This document shows positions 23,542-32,797 of a stretch of 40,910 bases of DNA, piece by piece. Positions within the stretch are counted from its first letter, which is position 1. Each line of letters opens with the position of its first letter. Source of the DNA: an uncultured Phycisphaerales bacterium (GTDB lineage Bacteria; Planctomycetota; Phycisphaerae; Sedimentisphaerales; Anaerohalosphaeraceae); NCBI GenBank assembly GCA_937868095.1, contig CALMLO010000052.1, positions 1-40,910 on the forward strand, written 5' to 3'. The notes beneath the pieces are model-generated. The model was not told the DNA's origin. It was given only the letters and a program-made list of their open reading frames with translations, and did no database searches. Made by a program: the position numbers and the translations under genes.

Positions 23542-24687
23542 ATGAAATGGTGCGTATTCTTCCTGATTCTTCTGCTGCTGGCTCCGATTGTTCCTGCGGT
23601 GGTTTCAACAGAAGAGATTGCGGCGGTTCGTGCAAGGGCCGAAACCGCCTCGGAACTGTCTGAGCAGGACAAGGCCGGCATTGATAAGTTTCTTTTGTCG
23701 GCGCTGAATGGGATTTTTCTTGCGGAAAAATCGGAGGAGATGGTCAAAACCCGCCGACAGATTGTCGAGCAGAAGGGCACCAAACCTCTCAGTCTCTATG
23801 CGACGGCCTATTTAACCGTTCTTCGAGACCGGCTTGGCGCCTCGGCGCAGGTCATCGGGCGCATTGAAGACCCTGCACGCAGACAGATGGTTCACAGAAA
23901 TCTGGCGATTCTGACGGCCGAACTTCAAAGTGTAATCCTGGTTGACTTCGGCGTCCAATGGGCACAAGACCCTGATCCGGTGGTTCGCTACTGGGCGGTT
24001 AAATCGATTGCAGACCCGGTGATTGCCCAGCAGCTTGATTCAGAGGTAACGGCAAATCCCGAGGCAGCGCAGAAGATTTTTGAAACCCTTCAGACGGTGA
24101 TTCAGAATGAGCCGCTGCAGGAAGTCCTTGCTCTGACGGCCGGTTTTTCCGCCGCCTGGCAGGATACCCGCTCTGCTCAACTTCTGGAGCGGCTCACGGC
24201 TCGGCGTCTGGAGGACTACAATCAGTGCAGGGAAAAGACCGCCTGGCTGGACAATCGGATTCTCCGTGCTCTGGCGGAAAAGTATGCGGCTCAGAAACTG
24301 GCTGAGGAAAAGACCGCCACCGGCCGGCGTTTTGCATTGCTCCTGGCTGCCGTGATGCAGCGATGGATTCAGAATGAGGCCGCCGGCGGAAAGGGCCTTT
24401 CTGAGGAGGCCCGTTCGCAGCTGATTACAACGCTGGTGGAGACAGAAGACCGTCTGCTGCCGAAACTGGAAGCACCCGCGCCGGGCATTCGCCGGGTTCT
24501 GGAACGCGGCGGGGGGCTGCAGCCGGTCTATGAAGACCTGATGGGGACAACCAGTCGGCGGGGGACCCTGGCAACGCGGCTTGGAATTGATTTCGGACGC
24601 GATTCCGAAGGCCGCTCCTTGACTATTCCCCCGGTGCTGCCTGTCTGCTCTTCTGTGCCGCCTGCTGTGCCGGCGGGACAAGGGTAG
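23542..24687 (+). CDS. Exported helical-repeat protein, function unknown
   Basis: 381 residues from the ATG at 23542 (AAAGG ten bases upstream). A signal peptide (KWCVFFLILLLLAPIVPAVV) is followed by a mostly alpha-helical body rich in Ala, Glu, Gln and Arg. A HEAT-like stretch is seen around DPDPVVRYWAVKSIADP. The C-terminus is a low-complexity Pro/Val tail. No catalytic motif or known family was recognised. It opens the operon that continues into two solute-binding proteins 47 bases later, so it may be a periplasmic partner of the importer, but that rests only on position. Confidence 0.65.
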   Translation: MKWCVFFLILLLLAPIVPAVVSTEEIAAVRARAETASELSEQDKAGIDKFLLSALNGIFLAEKSEEMVKTRRQIVEQKGTKPLSLYATAYLTVLRDRLGASAQVIGRIEDPARRQMVHRNLAILTAELQSVILVDFGVQWAQDPDPVVRYWAVKSIADPVIAQQLDSEVTANPEAAQKIFETLQTVIQNEPLQEVLALTAGFSAAWQDTRSAQLLERLTARRLEDYNQCREKTAWLDNRILRALAEKYAAQKLAEEKTATGRRFALLLAAVMQRWIQNEAAGGKGLSEEARSQLITTLVETEDRLLPKLEAPAPGIRRVLERGGGLQPVYEDLMGTTSRRGTLATRLGIDFGRDSEGRSLTIPPVLPVCSSVPPAVPAGQG

Positions 24688-24733
24688 TTTCTCTTCGCTG
24701 GACAGGCCCCCAACGCAGAAAAGGAATGAGGCG

Positions 24734-26575
24734 GTGAATTGTTCGCAGTGGGTATATAAAACCGCGATTGTTTGCACGAAAGGATGTTTTTTTTTCAGTT
24801 TGGCGGCCATAGTTGCGGGGGCTTCCTCCTGCCGGCCCAAAGAGCCCCCGCCGCATACCGAAGTTCTTTTTCAGCAGCGCTCCCGCTCGAAGATTCAGAC
24901 GCTGGACCCTGCCCAAATCGGCGATGTCCCGACCGATGAAGTAGCCCGCGAGTTTCTTGAAACCCTTTATTATTATCACTATCTTAAACGTCCTTACCAA
25001 CTGATTCCTCTGCTGGCTGCTGAAATGCCGGATATTTCCGAGGACGGCTGTGTCTATACCATTCGCATTCGGCCGGATGTCTTTTTTCATGACGACCCCT
25101 GTTTTCCTGACGGCAAAGGCCGAAACCTGACGGCGGAGGATTTTATTTATGCCTGGAAGCGGATTGCCGACGTCAAAACAGCCAGCAAAAACTGGTGGCT
25201 TTTTGACGGGCGGATTGCAGGGTTGAATGAATTTCGGGAATACACCAAAACCTGCTTGCGCGGGCAGGTGGATTACCGCAGGCCCGTCGAAGGGCTTGAA
25301 GCCCTTGAGCCCCATCTGCTTCGGATTCGCCTTTTGCGGCCGTGGCCTCAGCTGCTCTACTGTCTGGCGCATGCGCCCAGTGCTCCTATGGCCGAAGAAG
25401 CCGTCCGCTATTACGGCGAGGACATCCGCAATCGAGCGGTCGGCACAGGCCCGTTCATCTTGAAAAAGTGGGTCAAAGGCAGTTATATCGAAGCCGTCCG
25501 CAATCCTGCTTATCGGCCGGATTTTTATCCGACGGAGGGTATGCCCGAAGACCGGCAGGAAGGGCTTTTGGCCGATGCCGGCCTGCCGGTGCCTTTTGTT
25601 GACAGAATTATCTGGCGCATTATCGAAGAAGACCAGCCCCGCTGGCTGATGTTTATGCGGGGCCGGCTCGATATCAACTCCATCCCCAAGGACAACTTCG
25701 GACAGGCCGTCGCCTTCGGCAAAAACCTCACCGAGGAGATGACGCAAAAAGGGATTCGTCTGCAAACGTACATCGAGCCGAATGTGTTTTATCTTAGTTT
25801 TAATATGGCCGATCCGGTGCTGGGCACCAATAAGCCCCTTCGGCTGGCAATCAATTACGCGATCGATCGGGGAAAATTCATCGACTTGCTGATGAACGGG
25901 CGGGGGATTGTTGCCCACGGCTTTATCTCACCGGCGATGGAAGAATATGACCCCAATATCTGTACAGTTTCCCGTTCTGTGCTGGATTTGGAGAAGGCCC
26001 GCTTCTATCTGCGGCAGGCCGAGCAGCTCCACGGCGGGCCGATACCCCGTCTGCGGCTGGCGGTAGGGGGGACGGATACAACCTATCGCCAGATTGCTCA
26101 GTTTTTTCAGCGCAATATCCAGGAATTGGGCCTTCAGGTACAGATTGAAGTCTTCGACTGGCCGACCTTTCTGGAAAAAATGCGTACCAACCAGCTCCAA
26201 CTTATCGGGGGCACCGGCTGGATGGCCGATTATCCGGACACGGAAAGTTTTCTCCAGGTTTTTTACGGCCCGAATGCCTCCTGGCCCAACAGCAGCAATT
26301 ATTCCAATCCTGAGTTTGACCGCCTGTATGAGCAGACCTCCGTTATGCCGCCCTCGCCCGAACGCACACGGCTTTATCGCGAGGCCGAGCGGATTGTCAT
26401 CGAGGATATGCCCGTGGCCTTTGTCTATCATCGCATCGGCTATGTTCTTTATCATGATTGGGTCGGAAACTTCAAGGCCAATGCCTATAAGGCCGAATGT
26501 ATGGGCGGCGGTTTTGCCAAGTATTATCGAATTGATACGGCCAAACGAAGCCGTTACTGGATGCAGGAGAAATGA
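24734..26575 (+). CDS. ABC transporter solute-binding lipoprotein, family 5 (peptide type), copy 1
   Basis: 613 residues with a GTG start: no in-frame ATG occurs before the conserved body, and AAGGA lies about nine bases upstream. A hydrophobic segment ends in the lipobox GASSC (Cys33). The body is the SBP_bac_5 fold used by oligopeptide, dipeptide and related importers: QTLDPAQ near the N-terminus, VGTGPFILKKW, the RLAINYAIDR helix and the WMADYPDTESFLQVFY region, which is typical of peptide binders. The signal region contains a run of nine T. Its stop overlaps the next gene by ATGA. The ligand cannot be read from the sequence. Confidence 0.88.
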   Translation: MNCSQWVYKTAIVCTKGCFFFSLAAIVAGASSCRPKEPPPHTEVLFQQRSRSKIQTLDPAQIGDVPTDEVAREFLETLYYYHYLKRPYQLIPLLAAEMPDISEDGCVYTIRIRPDVFFHDDPCFPDGKGRNLTAEDFIYAWKRIADVKTASKNWWLFDGRIAGLNEFREYTKTCLRGQVDYRRPVEGLEALEPHLLRIRLLRPWPQLLYCLAHAPSAPMAEEAVRYYGEDIRNRAVGTGPFILKKWVKGSYIEAVRNPAYRPDFYPTEGMPEDRQEGLLADAGLPVPFVDRIIWRIIEEDQPRWLMFMRGRLDINSIPKDNFGQAVAFGKNLTEEMTQKGIRLQTYIEPNVFYLSFNMADPVLGTNKPLRLAINYAIDRGKFIDLLMNGRGIVAHGFISPAMEEYDPNICTVSRSVLDLEKARFYLRQAEQLHGGPIPRLRLAVGGTDTTYRQIAQFFQRNIQELGLQVQIEVFDWPTFLEKMRTNQLQLIGGTGWMADYPDTESFLQVFYGPNASWPNSSNYSNPEFDRLYEQTSVMPPSPERTRLYREAERIVIEDMPVAFVYHRIGYVLYHDWVGNFKANAYKAECMGGGFAKYYRIDTAKRSRYWMQEK

Positions 26576-28410
26576 AGAAAAAGACCAATTCATCCATCGT
26601 GGTTTATGCGGCTCTTCCGGCCGCAATCGCCGCAGCGGTGTTTGTCGGCTGCCGCAAAAGCAGCACGCCCCCCCAGACAGACCGGATGCTCATCCGCCTG
26701 CCGCTGTTTACCAAAATCCAGACGCTGGACAGCGGCAATCTGACCGATATTTACTCCCTCGGCATTGCCTCGCAGATTTTTGAATCGCTCTATGAATATC
26801 ATTACCTCAAACGCCCCTGCGAGCTGGTGCCCCTCTTGGCCGAAGAGATGCCGCAAATCAGCGACGATTATCTTACCTATACCATCCGCATCAAAAAAGG
26901 GATTTTCTTTCAGGATGATCCCTGTTTTCCGGACGGCAAGGGCCGGGAGGTTACCGCCGCTGATTTTGTCTATGCGCTCAAGCGCATCGCCAATGTCAAG
27001 TATATGAGCCAGCGGTGGCCTGATTGGAACGGCCGCATCGTCGGGCTGGATGAGTTTCGCGAGTTTACCAAGGGCTTTCAGCGGGAATTGGATGTCGATT
27101 ACAGCCGTCCGGTGGAGGGGCTTCAGGCCCTCGATGATTATACCCTCCAGTTTAAGCTGACCAAGCCCTGGCCTCAACTGGCCTGGTATTTGGCCTCCGC
27201 CGTTACCGCACCGGCGGCCCGCGAGGCCGCCGAATATTACGGCCGGGATATTATGTATCATCCGGTCGGAACCGGCCCCTTTCGTCTGAAAATCTGGCAG
27301 CGAAGTTTTTACATCGAACTGGTCCGAAACGAAACATGGCACGGCGGTTTTTACCCCGCCGAAGGCGAACCTTCGGATGCGGAAAACGGTTATCTGGCCG
27401 ATGCCGGCAAGCCCCTTCCGTTTGCCGATGCGATTCTCTATCGCATTATTGAAGAATTTCAGCCGGCCTGGCTGATGTTTCTGCGGGGCGATTTGGATAT
27501 GATGCAGATTTTTAAGGACAATTTTTCGCAGGCCGTCAATCCTGATACCCTCACGGCCGCCCCTGAGATGAGCGAGCGGGGCATCCGCCTGCTGGTCTTT
27601 GATGACCCGTCGGTTTTCTGGGTCGGCTTTAATATGCAGGATGCCGTTTTAGGCCCGAATAAGCCCCTTCGCAAGGCCATCTGCCGGGCGATTGACCGTC
27701 AGGCGGCCAATCGGCTCTTCTTCAACGGTGTTCACAAAATAGCGTATGGATACCTGCCGCCCGGCCTGGAGGAATATGACCCCAATATTGTTCACACGGA
27801 TTATGCCAGGTATGACCCGGCGGAGGCCCGCGCATTGATTCAGGAAGCGCAGGCCCTTTTCGGCGGGCCGATTCCTCCGCTGACCATAGCAATTCCGGGC
27901 ACCAGCAACCTTGACCGGCAAATCGGACAATTTCTCCAGAAATATTTTGCCGATGTGGGCTTGCAGCTTCGCGTGGACTATATGGACTGGCCGACCTATC
28001 TGGATGGACTGAACAAAGGCAAACTCCAGATTTTCTTCAGCGGCGCCAGCCCCAGCATTCCCGATTCCCTCGATATGCTGATGGCCTTCTGCTCCTGGAA
28101 TTGGGGCTACGGCGGCAATCATTTCTATTATTCCAATCCCCAGTTTGATGACCTTTACCGCCAGGTCGAGGGGATGTTTCCGGGGCCGGAGCGCACCCGC
28201 TTATGCCGCCGAATGGAGCGGATTATGCTCGATGACTATCCGGCGGCTTTTCTGAATCATCGGGTTTCGATTGCCATCATCCACGACTGGTATAGAAACG
28301 CCAAGCCCCATGTCTTTTCCTACAATACCGCCAAATACAGAAAGATTGACCTCGAGCAGCGAAGCCGCTATAAGAAACTGCTGAAAGAACTGAAAAAGAC
28401 TCAAAAATGA
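26572..28410 (+). CDS. ABC transporter solute-binding lipoprotein, family 5, copy 2
   Basis: 612 residues, colinear with the preceding protein: both contain YHYLKRP, DDPCFPDGKGR, RPVEGL, YYGxDI and VGTGPF at matching places. A membrane segment ends in VFVGC (lipidated Cys27). The start codon overlaps the previous stop (ATGA) and AGGAG lies just before it. The C-terminal region that follows the ligand lobe differs: copy 2 has GASPSIPDSLDMLMAF where copy 1 has GWMADYPDTESFLQVF, so the two may bind different ligands. Its own stop overlaps the permease start by ATGA. Confidence 0.88.
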   Translation: MKKKTNSSIVVYAALPAAIAAAVFVGCRKSSTPPQTDRMLIRLPLFTKIQTLDSGNLTDIYSLGIASQIFESLYEYHYLKRPCELVPLLAEEMPQISDDYLTYTIRIKKGIFFQDDPCFPDGKGREVTAADFVYALKRIANVKYMSQRWPDWNGRIVGLDEFREFTKGFQRELDVDYSRPVEGLQALDDYTLQFKLTKPWPQLAWYLASAVTAPAAREAAEYYGRDIMYHPVGTGPFRLKIWQRSFYIELVRNETWHGGFYPAEGEPSDAENGYLADAGKPLPFADAILYRIIEEFQPAWLMFLRGDLDMMQIFKDNFSQAVNPDTLTAAPEMSERGIRLLVFDDPSVFWVGFNMQDAVLGPNKPLRKAICRAIDRQAANRLFFNGVHKIAYGYLPPGLEEYDPNIVHTDYARYDPAEARALIQEAQALFGGPIPPLTIAIPGTSNLDRQIGQFLQKYFADVGLQLRVDYMDWPTYLDGLNKGKLQIFFSGASPSIPDSLDMLMAFCSWNWGYGGNHFYYSNPQFDDLYRQVEGMFPGPERTRLCRRMERIMLDDYPAAFLNHRVSIAIIHDWYRNAKPHVFSYNTAKYRKIDLEQRSRYKKLLKELKKTQK

Positions 28411-29345
28411 CTGTATATATTTTTCGAAGATTGCTCTATACCGTCCCCATCGTCGTGGGTGTACTCCTCCTGACATTCTTTTTGTTTTCCGTGGTAGGGG
28501 GGGACATTTCCCCCCAAATTGCCGGCAAGAACGCCGATGCCCAGACCATTGCGGAAATCCGCCATGAATACGGTTTCGACAAGCCCCTGTTTTTGTCGTG
28601 GGACAGCCAGTTTGTCAATCATTTCCGCAAAGCCCTCACTTTTCAGTTCGGCCGGGCACTTGACCGCGAGAAAATCAGCGAAAAAATCCTTCGCGGCGTC
28701 GGGCCCTCTCTTTCCCTGACGATTCCGATGTTTCTTGGAACGTTGGTGCTGTCCCTGACGCTGGCGCTGCTGGCGGCCTTTGTCCGCGGCAGCTGGCTCG
28801 ATATGGTGGTTGTCATTCTCTGCGTGGCGGGAATGAGCATTCCTTATTTAAGTTTTATTATCTACGGCCAATACTTTTTTGCCTACAAACTCGGATGGTT
28901 TCCGATTCTGTATATGCCGGAGGAGTCCCTGCTTACCAGTCTGGCGCTGCCGGTTGTGATCGGCATTATTGCCGGTCTTGGCGGCAATCTGCGCTTTTAC
29001 CGCACCGTCGTTCTCGATGAGATGCGAAGCGACTATGTCCGCACTGCCTTTGCCAAGGGGCTTTCGACAACCAAAGTCCTCTTCAAGCACGTTCTGAAAA
29101 ATGCCCTCATTCCGATTATCACCAGTGTTGTTCTTTCGATTCCCTATCTGTTTTTGGGCTCTCTTCTGCTCGAACGCTTCTTCGGAATCCCGGGATTGGG
29201 CTCGCTGATGATTGAAGCCATTGCCTCGCGTGATTTTTTCATTATTAACGCCATGACCTTTATTTTCTCGCTTTTAATCGTTGTGTTTACCTTATTGACG
29301 GATATCTGCTATGCTTGGGCCGACCCGCGAATCAAACTCGAATGA
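28407..29345 (+). CDS. Peptide-type ABC transporter permease (DppB/OppB family)
   Basis: 312 residues, inner membrane, about six helices. YIFRRLLYTVPIVVGV is the standard N-terminus of this permease family, followed by the periplasmic segment GGDISPQIAGKNAD and the AEIRHEYGFDKP motif. The EAA loop that contacts the ATPase is seen around DYVRTAFAKGLSTTKVLFKH. It ends AWADPRIKLE, a typical C-terminus. The start overlaps the upstream gene by ATGA, and the end overlaps the next permease by 35 bases. Confidence 0.92.
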   Translation: MTVYIFRRLLYTVPIVVGVLLLTFFLFSVVGGDISPQIAGKNADAQTIAEIRHEYGFDKPLFLSWDSQFVNHFRKALTFQFGRALDREKISEKILRGVGPSLSLTIPMFLGTLVLSLTLALLAAFVRGSWLDMVVVILCVAGMSIPYLSFIIYGQYFFAYKLGWFPILYMPEESLLTSLALPVVIGIIAGLGGNLRFYRTVVLDEMRSDYVRTAFAKGLSTTKVLFKHVLKNALIPIITSVVLSIPYLFLGSLLLERFFGIPGLGSLMIEAIASRDFFIINAMTFIFSLLIVVFTLLTDICYAWADPRIKLE

Positions 29346-30321
29346 GCATCCTGCTTTCGCAGGGCTGGAGGAACAAATCCCGCCGGGTCGTTCTCTGTGG
29401 GCGGACGGCCTTCGCCGTCTTCGCCGACAGCGGCTTGCCGTCGTTTGTTTCTGGATTGTGGTTTTGTATCTGGGGCTGGCCGGCTTTGAGTTTGCCGTCG
29501 AACTGTTCGATTGGGAAAAACCTGCCTTTGTCCGATGGAATGAAATCGTCGGGCCTTCCTATCAGAAGCCGATGGAGTCCTATGAATGGACGGATGAGCA
29601 GGGCCGGTCCTGCATTCGGCGGGCGTGGATGGGTACCGATTTTATGGGACGCTCGACCCTTCGGCGGACGTTGTATGGGGCCAAAACCTCCATCACCGTT
29701 GCCCTCTGTGCCTCCCTGATTAGTCTGGCCATCGGCGTGCCGCTGGGGGCGGCGGCCGGCTATTTTCGCGGCTGGATTGACGATTTGATTATCTGGCTGA
29801 TTTCAACGCTGAGTACGATTCCCTATCTGCTTTTGCTGATGGCCTTTGCGGTTGTCCTGCGGGACAGAACCTTTTGGGGGATAGAGTTGCGGGGCATCAC
29901 CAGTGTCTATCTGGCGATGGGGCTGACCTCCTGGGTGGGCATCTGCCGGCTGATTCGCGGCGAGTTCATCAAACGCAAGGAAAGCGAATATGTGTTGGCT
30001 GCCAAGGCAACCGGCTGTTCCAACGCCCGCATTATCTTTTCGCATCTGCTGCCCAACGTCTTTCACATCATTATCATTGATTTGTCCCTGCGGTTTGTTG
30101 ACTTTATTCACGCTGAGGTGATTTTGAGCTTCCTTGGCTTGGGCGAGACAGACAAGCCGAGTTGGGGGGCGATGATTGATGCGGCACGGGCGGAACTGGC
30201 GCGCGATGTCTGGTGGGAAATGACCGCCGCCACCGTGGCCATTTTCCTTTTGTCGCTGTCGCTGAACCTTCTCGGCGATGCCCTGCGGGATTGCCTGGAT
30301 CCAAAGTTGCGGATGGATTGA
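29311..30321 (+). CDS. Peptide-type ABC transporter permease (DppC/OppC family)
   Basis: 336 residues, second membrane subunit. An OppC-type N-terminus (SLWADGLRRLRRQRLAVV) leads into the first helix; GTDFMGRSTLRRTLYGAKTS and the EAA loop ESEYVLAAKATGCSNARIIF are family hallmarks, and it ends LGDALRDCLDPKLR. The only in-frame ATG before the conserved part is at 29311, inside the end of the preceding permease gene (35-base overlap). It pairs with the DppB-like subunit. Confidence 0.92.
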   Translation: MLGPTRESNSNEHPAFAGLEEQIPPGRSLWADGLRRLRRQRLAVVCFWIVVLYLGLAGFEFAVELFDWEKPAFVRWNEIVGPSYQKPMESYEWTDEQGRSCIRRAWMGTDFMGRSTLRRTLYGAKTSITVALCASLISLAIGVPLGAAAGYFRGWIDDLIIWLISTLSTIPYLLLLMAFAVVLRDRTFWGIELRGITSVYLAMGLTSWVGICRLIRGEFIKRKESEYVLAAKATGCSNARIIFSHLLPNVFHIIIIDLSLRFVDFIHAEVILSFLGLGETDKPSWGAMIDAARAELARDVWWEMTAATVAIFLLSLSLNLLGDALRDCLDPKLRMD

Positions 30322-30324
30322 CCT

Positions 30325-31311
30325 ATGTCGGAAACACTTTTGTCTATTCAGAATCTTTCAACCCAGTTCTCCACGGAGCAGGGTCTGGCGCGGGCTGTTC
30401 AGGAGGTCAGTTTCGATATTCCCCGCGGCCGCACGGTGGCTCTGGTCGGTGAAAGCGGCTGCGGCAAAAGCGTTACTGCTTTGTCGATTCTGCGGCTGAT
30501 TCCTGTCCCGCCCGGACGCATCGTCAGCGGACGGATTCTGCTCGAAGGCCGCAACCTGCTGGCTCTGAGTGAATCCCAGATGCGTCGCATCCGCGGCAAT
30601 GAAATCGCCATGATTTTTCAGGAGCCGATGACCAGTCTCAATCCGGTCTTCACCATCGGCAGCCAGATTGTTGAAGTGATTCACCTTCATCAGAAAAAGA
30701 CGGCCCGTCAGGCCCGACAACTGGCCGCCGAGATGCTTGGCAAGGTAGGGCTGGCCGACCCGCAGCGCCGGATGGATGAGTATCCTCATCAGCTCAGCGG
30801 CGGCATGCGTCAGCGCGTCATGATTGCCATGGCCCTGTCCTGCATGCCCAAACTCCTGATTGCCGATGAGCCGACAACCGCCCTGGATGTTACCATTCAG
30901 GCCCAGATTCTCGATTTGCTCCGCCATCTCCGGCAGGAGCAGAGGATGAGCATTCTTCTGATTACCCATGATTTGGGGGTGGTGGCGGAAAATGCCGACC
31001 AGGTGGCGGTGATGTATGCTTCCCGCCTTGTCGAATCCGCGCCGGTGGAGATGCTGTTCGCAAACCCGCTTCATCCCTACACGCGAGGGCTGCTGCGATC
31101 GCTGCCTCGGCTCAATGAACGCCGCCGGCGCCTGGAAGTCATCCCCGGAGCGGTGCCCAATCCGGTCGATTTTCCCTCCGGCTGCAAGTTTCATCCCCGC
31201 TGTTCGCTCGGCTGCAAAGACAAACGCTGCCGAAGCCAGGAACCCCCGCTCAAAGAAGTCGTCCCAGGCCATCAGGTCGCCTGCTGGCAGGCCGAAGGAT
31301 ACGGAGGATAA
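30325..31311 (+). CDS. Peptide-type ABC transporter ATPase (DppD/OppD family)
   Basis: 328 residues, cytoplasmic. Walker [10 protein letters not shown]-loop [10 protein letters not shown], signature LSGGMRQRV, Walker [13 protein letters not shown] and the H-loop LITHDLG are all intact. The C-terminal oligopeptide-transporter extension has the usual cysteine-rich [18 protein letters not shown]. It starts three bases after the permease stop and couples with the next gene. Confidence 0.94.
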   Translation: MSETLLSIQNLSTQFSTEQGLARAVQEVSFDIPRGRTVALVGESGCGKSVTALSILRLIPVPPGRIVSGRILLEGRNLLALSESQMRRIRGNEIAMIFQEPMTSLNPVFTIGSQIVEVIHLHQKKTARQARQLAAEMLGKVGLADPQRRMDEYPHQLSGGMRQRVMIAMALSCMPKLLIADEPTTALDVTIQAQILDLLRHLRQEQRMSILLITHDLGVVAENADQVAVMYASRLVESAPVEMLFANPLHPYTRGLLRSLPRLNERRRRLEVIPGAVPNPVDFPSGCKFHPRCSLGCKDKRCRSQEPPLKEVVPGHQVACWQAEGYGG

Positions 31312-31319
31312 ACAGATAT

Positions 31320-32303
31320 ATGGTGTCCGCAGAAAACAACCCTCTCCTTGAGGTACACGATCTGAAGACGTATTTTCCGATTCGGGCCGGTTTCTTCGGC
31401 CGCATAGCCGGCTATGTAAAGGCGGTGGACGGCGTCAGTTTCCGGATTCATCCGGGAAAGACGCTGGGCTTGGTCGGCGAGAGCGGCTGCGGCAAAACGA
31501 CGGTCGGCCGGACGATTCTTCGGCTGGTGCCCGCTGTTTCCGGACGAATCCTTTTTGACGGCTGCGATGTTCTTCAGATACCGCCCGCCCGTCTCAAACC
31601 TCTGCGCCGCCAGATGCAGATTATGTTTCAGGACCCCTACGGTTCGCTCAACCCCCGAATGAATGTAGAGACGATTGTCGGCGAACCGCTGAAGGTGCAC
31701 GGCATTGCTTCCGGCTCCAGCCGGCGTCAGCGGGTGGTGGAATTGCTCGAACAGGTGGGACTGTCCCCCCGTTATCTGGACCGTTATCCCCATGAATTTT
31801 CCGGCGGACAGCGGCAGCGTATCGGCATCGCCCGTGCCCTGGCCCTCGGCCCCAAATTCCTTGTCTGTGATGAGCCGGTCAGCGCCCTGGATGTCTCTAT
31901 TCAGTCTCAGATTATCAACCTCCTGATGGATTTGCAGGCCCGCCTGGGGCTGACCTATCTGTTTATTGCTCACGACTTGGCCGTCGTCCGGCATATCAGC
32001 GATGAAGTGGCGGTGATGTATTTAGGGCGAATTGTGGAGCATGCACCTCGAGATATTCTCTTTGAACACCCCCTTCATCCCTACACCCAGGCCCTGCTTA
32101 GTGCCATTCCCGTTCCCCAGCCGGGGCTTCGCCAGAAACGAATCGTCCTCACAGGGGAGATTCCAAGCCCTGCCAACCCGCCTTCCGGCTGCCCGTTTCA
32201 TCCCCGCTGTCCTTTGGCCGAGGAGCGCTGCCGGCAGGAGCAGCAGGTCCTTGCCGAATATGAAAAAGGACACTGGGCGGCCTGCTGGAAAGCCGCAACG
32301 TGA
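31320..32303 (+). CDS. Peptide-type ABC transporter ATPase (DppF/OppF family)
   Basis: 327 residues, partner of the preceding ATPase. Walker [10 protein letters not shown]-loop [13 protein letters not shown], signature FSGGQRQRI, Walker [14 protein letters not shown]-loop FIAHDLA, and the C-terminal [16 protein letters not shown]. The N-terminal [19 protein letters not shown] is typical of the F-type subunit. GGAGG lies upstream. This is the last gene of the transport operon; a new promoter follows. Confidence 0.94.
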   Translation: MVSAENNPLLEVHDLKTYFPIRAGFFGRIAGYVKAVDGVSFRIHPGKTLGLVGESGCGKTTVGRTILRLVPAVSGRILFDGCDVLQIPPARLKPLRRQMQIMFQDPYGSLNPRMNVETIVGEPLKVHGIASGSSRRQRVVELLEQVGLSPRYLDRYPHEFSGGQRQRIGIARALALGPKFLVCDEPVSALDVSIQSQIINLLMDLQARLGLTYLFIAHDLAVVRHISDEVAVMYLGRIVEHAPRDILFEHPLHPYTQALLSAIPVPQPGLRQKRIVLTGEIPSPANPPSGCPFHPRCPLAEERCRQEQQVLAEYEKGHWAACWKAAT

Positions 32304-32313
32304 TTGCATTTCA

Positions 32314-32342
32314 TTGACGCAGGCCCGAAGGATTGGTACAAT
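32314..32342 (+). promoter_or_regulatory. Predicted promoter of the STAS gene
   Basis: TTGACG (32314-32319), 17 bp, TACAAT (32337-32342), about 35 bases before the start codon; it marks a new unit after the transport operon. Confidence 0.55.
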
Positions 32343-32377
32343 AGAACAAGATAAGCCGGAAAGGAAGACCTCTGACG

Positions 32378-32740
32378 ATGGAAGCCGAAAAATTGCTGGA
32401 TATCGCCGAGCAGGACGGCATCATGGTCGTTACGCTCAATGCCGAAGCGGTGAACATGGCTGAACTCGAATCGATTGCCGGCCTTTTGCGGAACTGTATT
32501 GCTCAGCGGCGTCCGGCCCGTTTGATTATCGATTTAGGACGGCTTCGTTTTATTTCCTCTATGATGCTCGGCCTGCTGGTCGATACGTGGCGGCGGCTGA
32601 AGGAATACGGCGGCCAACTGTGCATCTGCGGCATTCAATCTCATCTGATGCGCGTCTTTCGAATTACCCATCTGGACCGAATCTTTGAGTTTTCGCCCGA
32701 TCGAACCCAGGCCCTGGAGGCAATGAAACAGAAATTATAA
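32378..32740 (+). CDS. STAS-domain protein (anti-sigma factor antagonist type)
   Basis: 120 residues forming a single STAS domain. LIIDLGRLRFISSMMLGLLV (52-71 region) contains the serine pair at the place phosphorylated by anti-sigma kinases in SpoIIAA/RsbV-type proteins. Proteins of this family bind and release sigma-factor-binding kinases. No kinase or phosphatase partner lies next to it, so its pathway is open. It is followed at once by the ACT protein gene. Confidence 0.82.
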   Translation: MEAEKLLDIAEQDGIMVVTLNAEAVNMAELESIAGLLRNCIAQRRPARLIIDLGRLRFISSMMLGLLVDTWRRLKEYGGQLCICGIQSHLMRVFRITHLDRIFEFSPDRTQALEAMKQKL

Positions 32741-32797
32741 GTGTCGGCTTTCGAAGCATGCATAAGGAAAAAACCTTTGCAAGGAAAGGAGCCACCT

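Noticed and set aside
24786..24795. Run of nine T in the signal peptide of the first solute-binding protein, as a second slippage site
   Set aside because: It reads as Phe codons inside a hydrophobic segment, where such runs arise easily; no truncated product would make sense.
24623..25918. 431-codon open frame antisense to the first solute-binding protein
   Set aside because: Explained by the base composition of the opposite strand; the plus-strand protein is clearly real.
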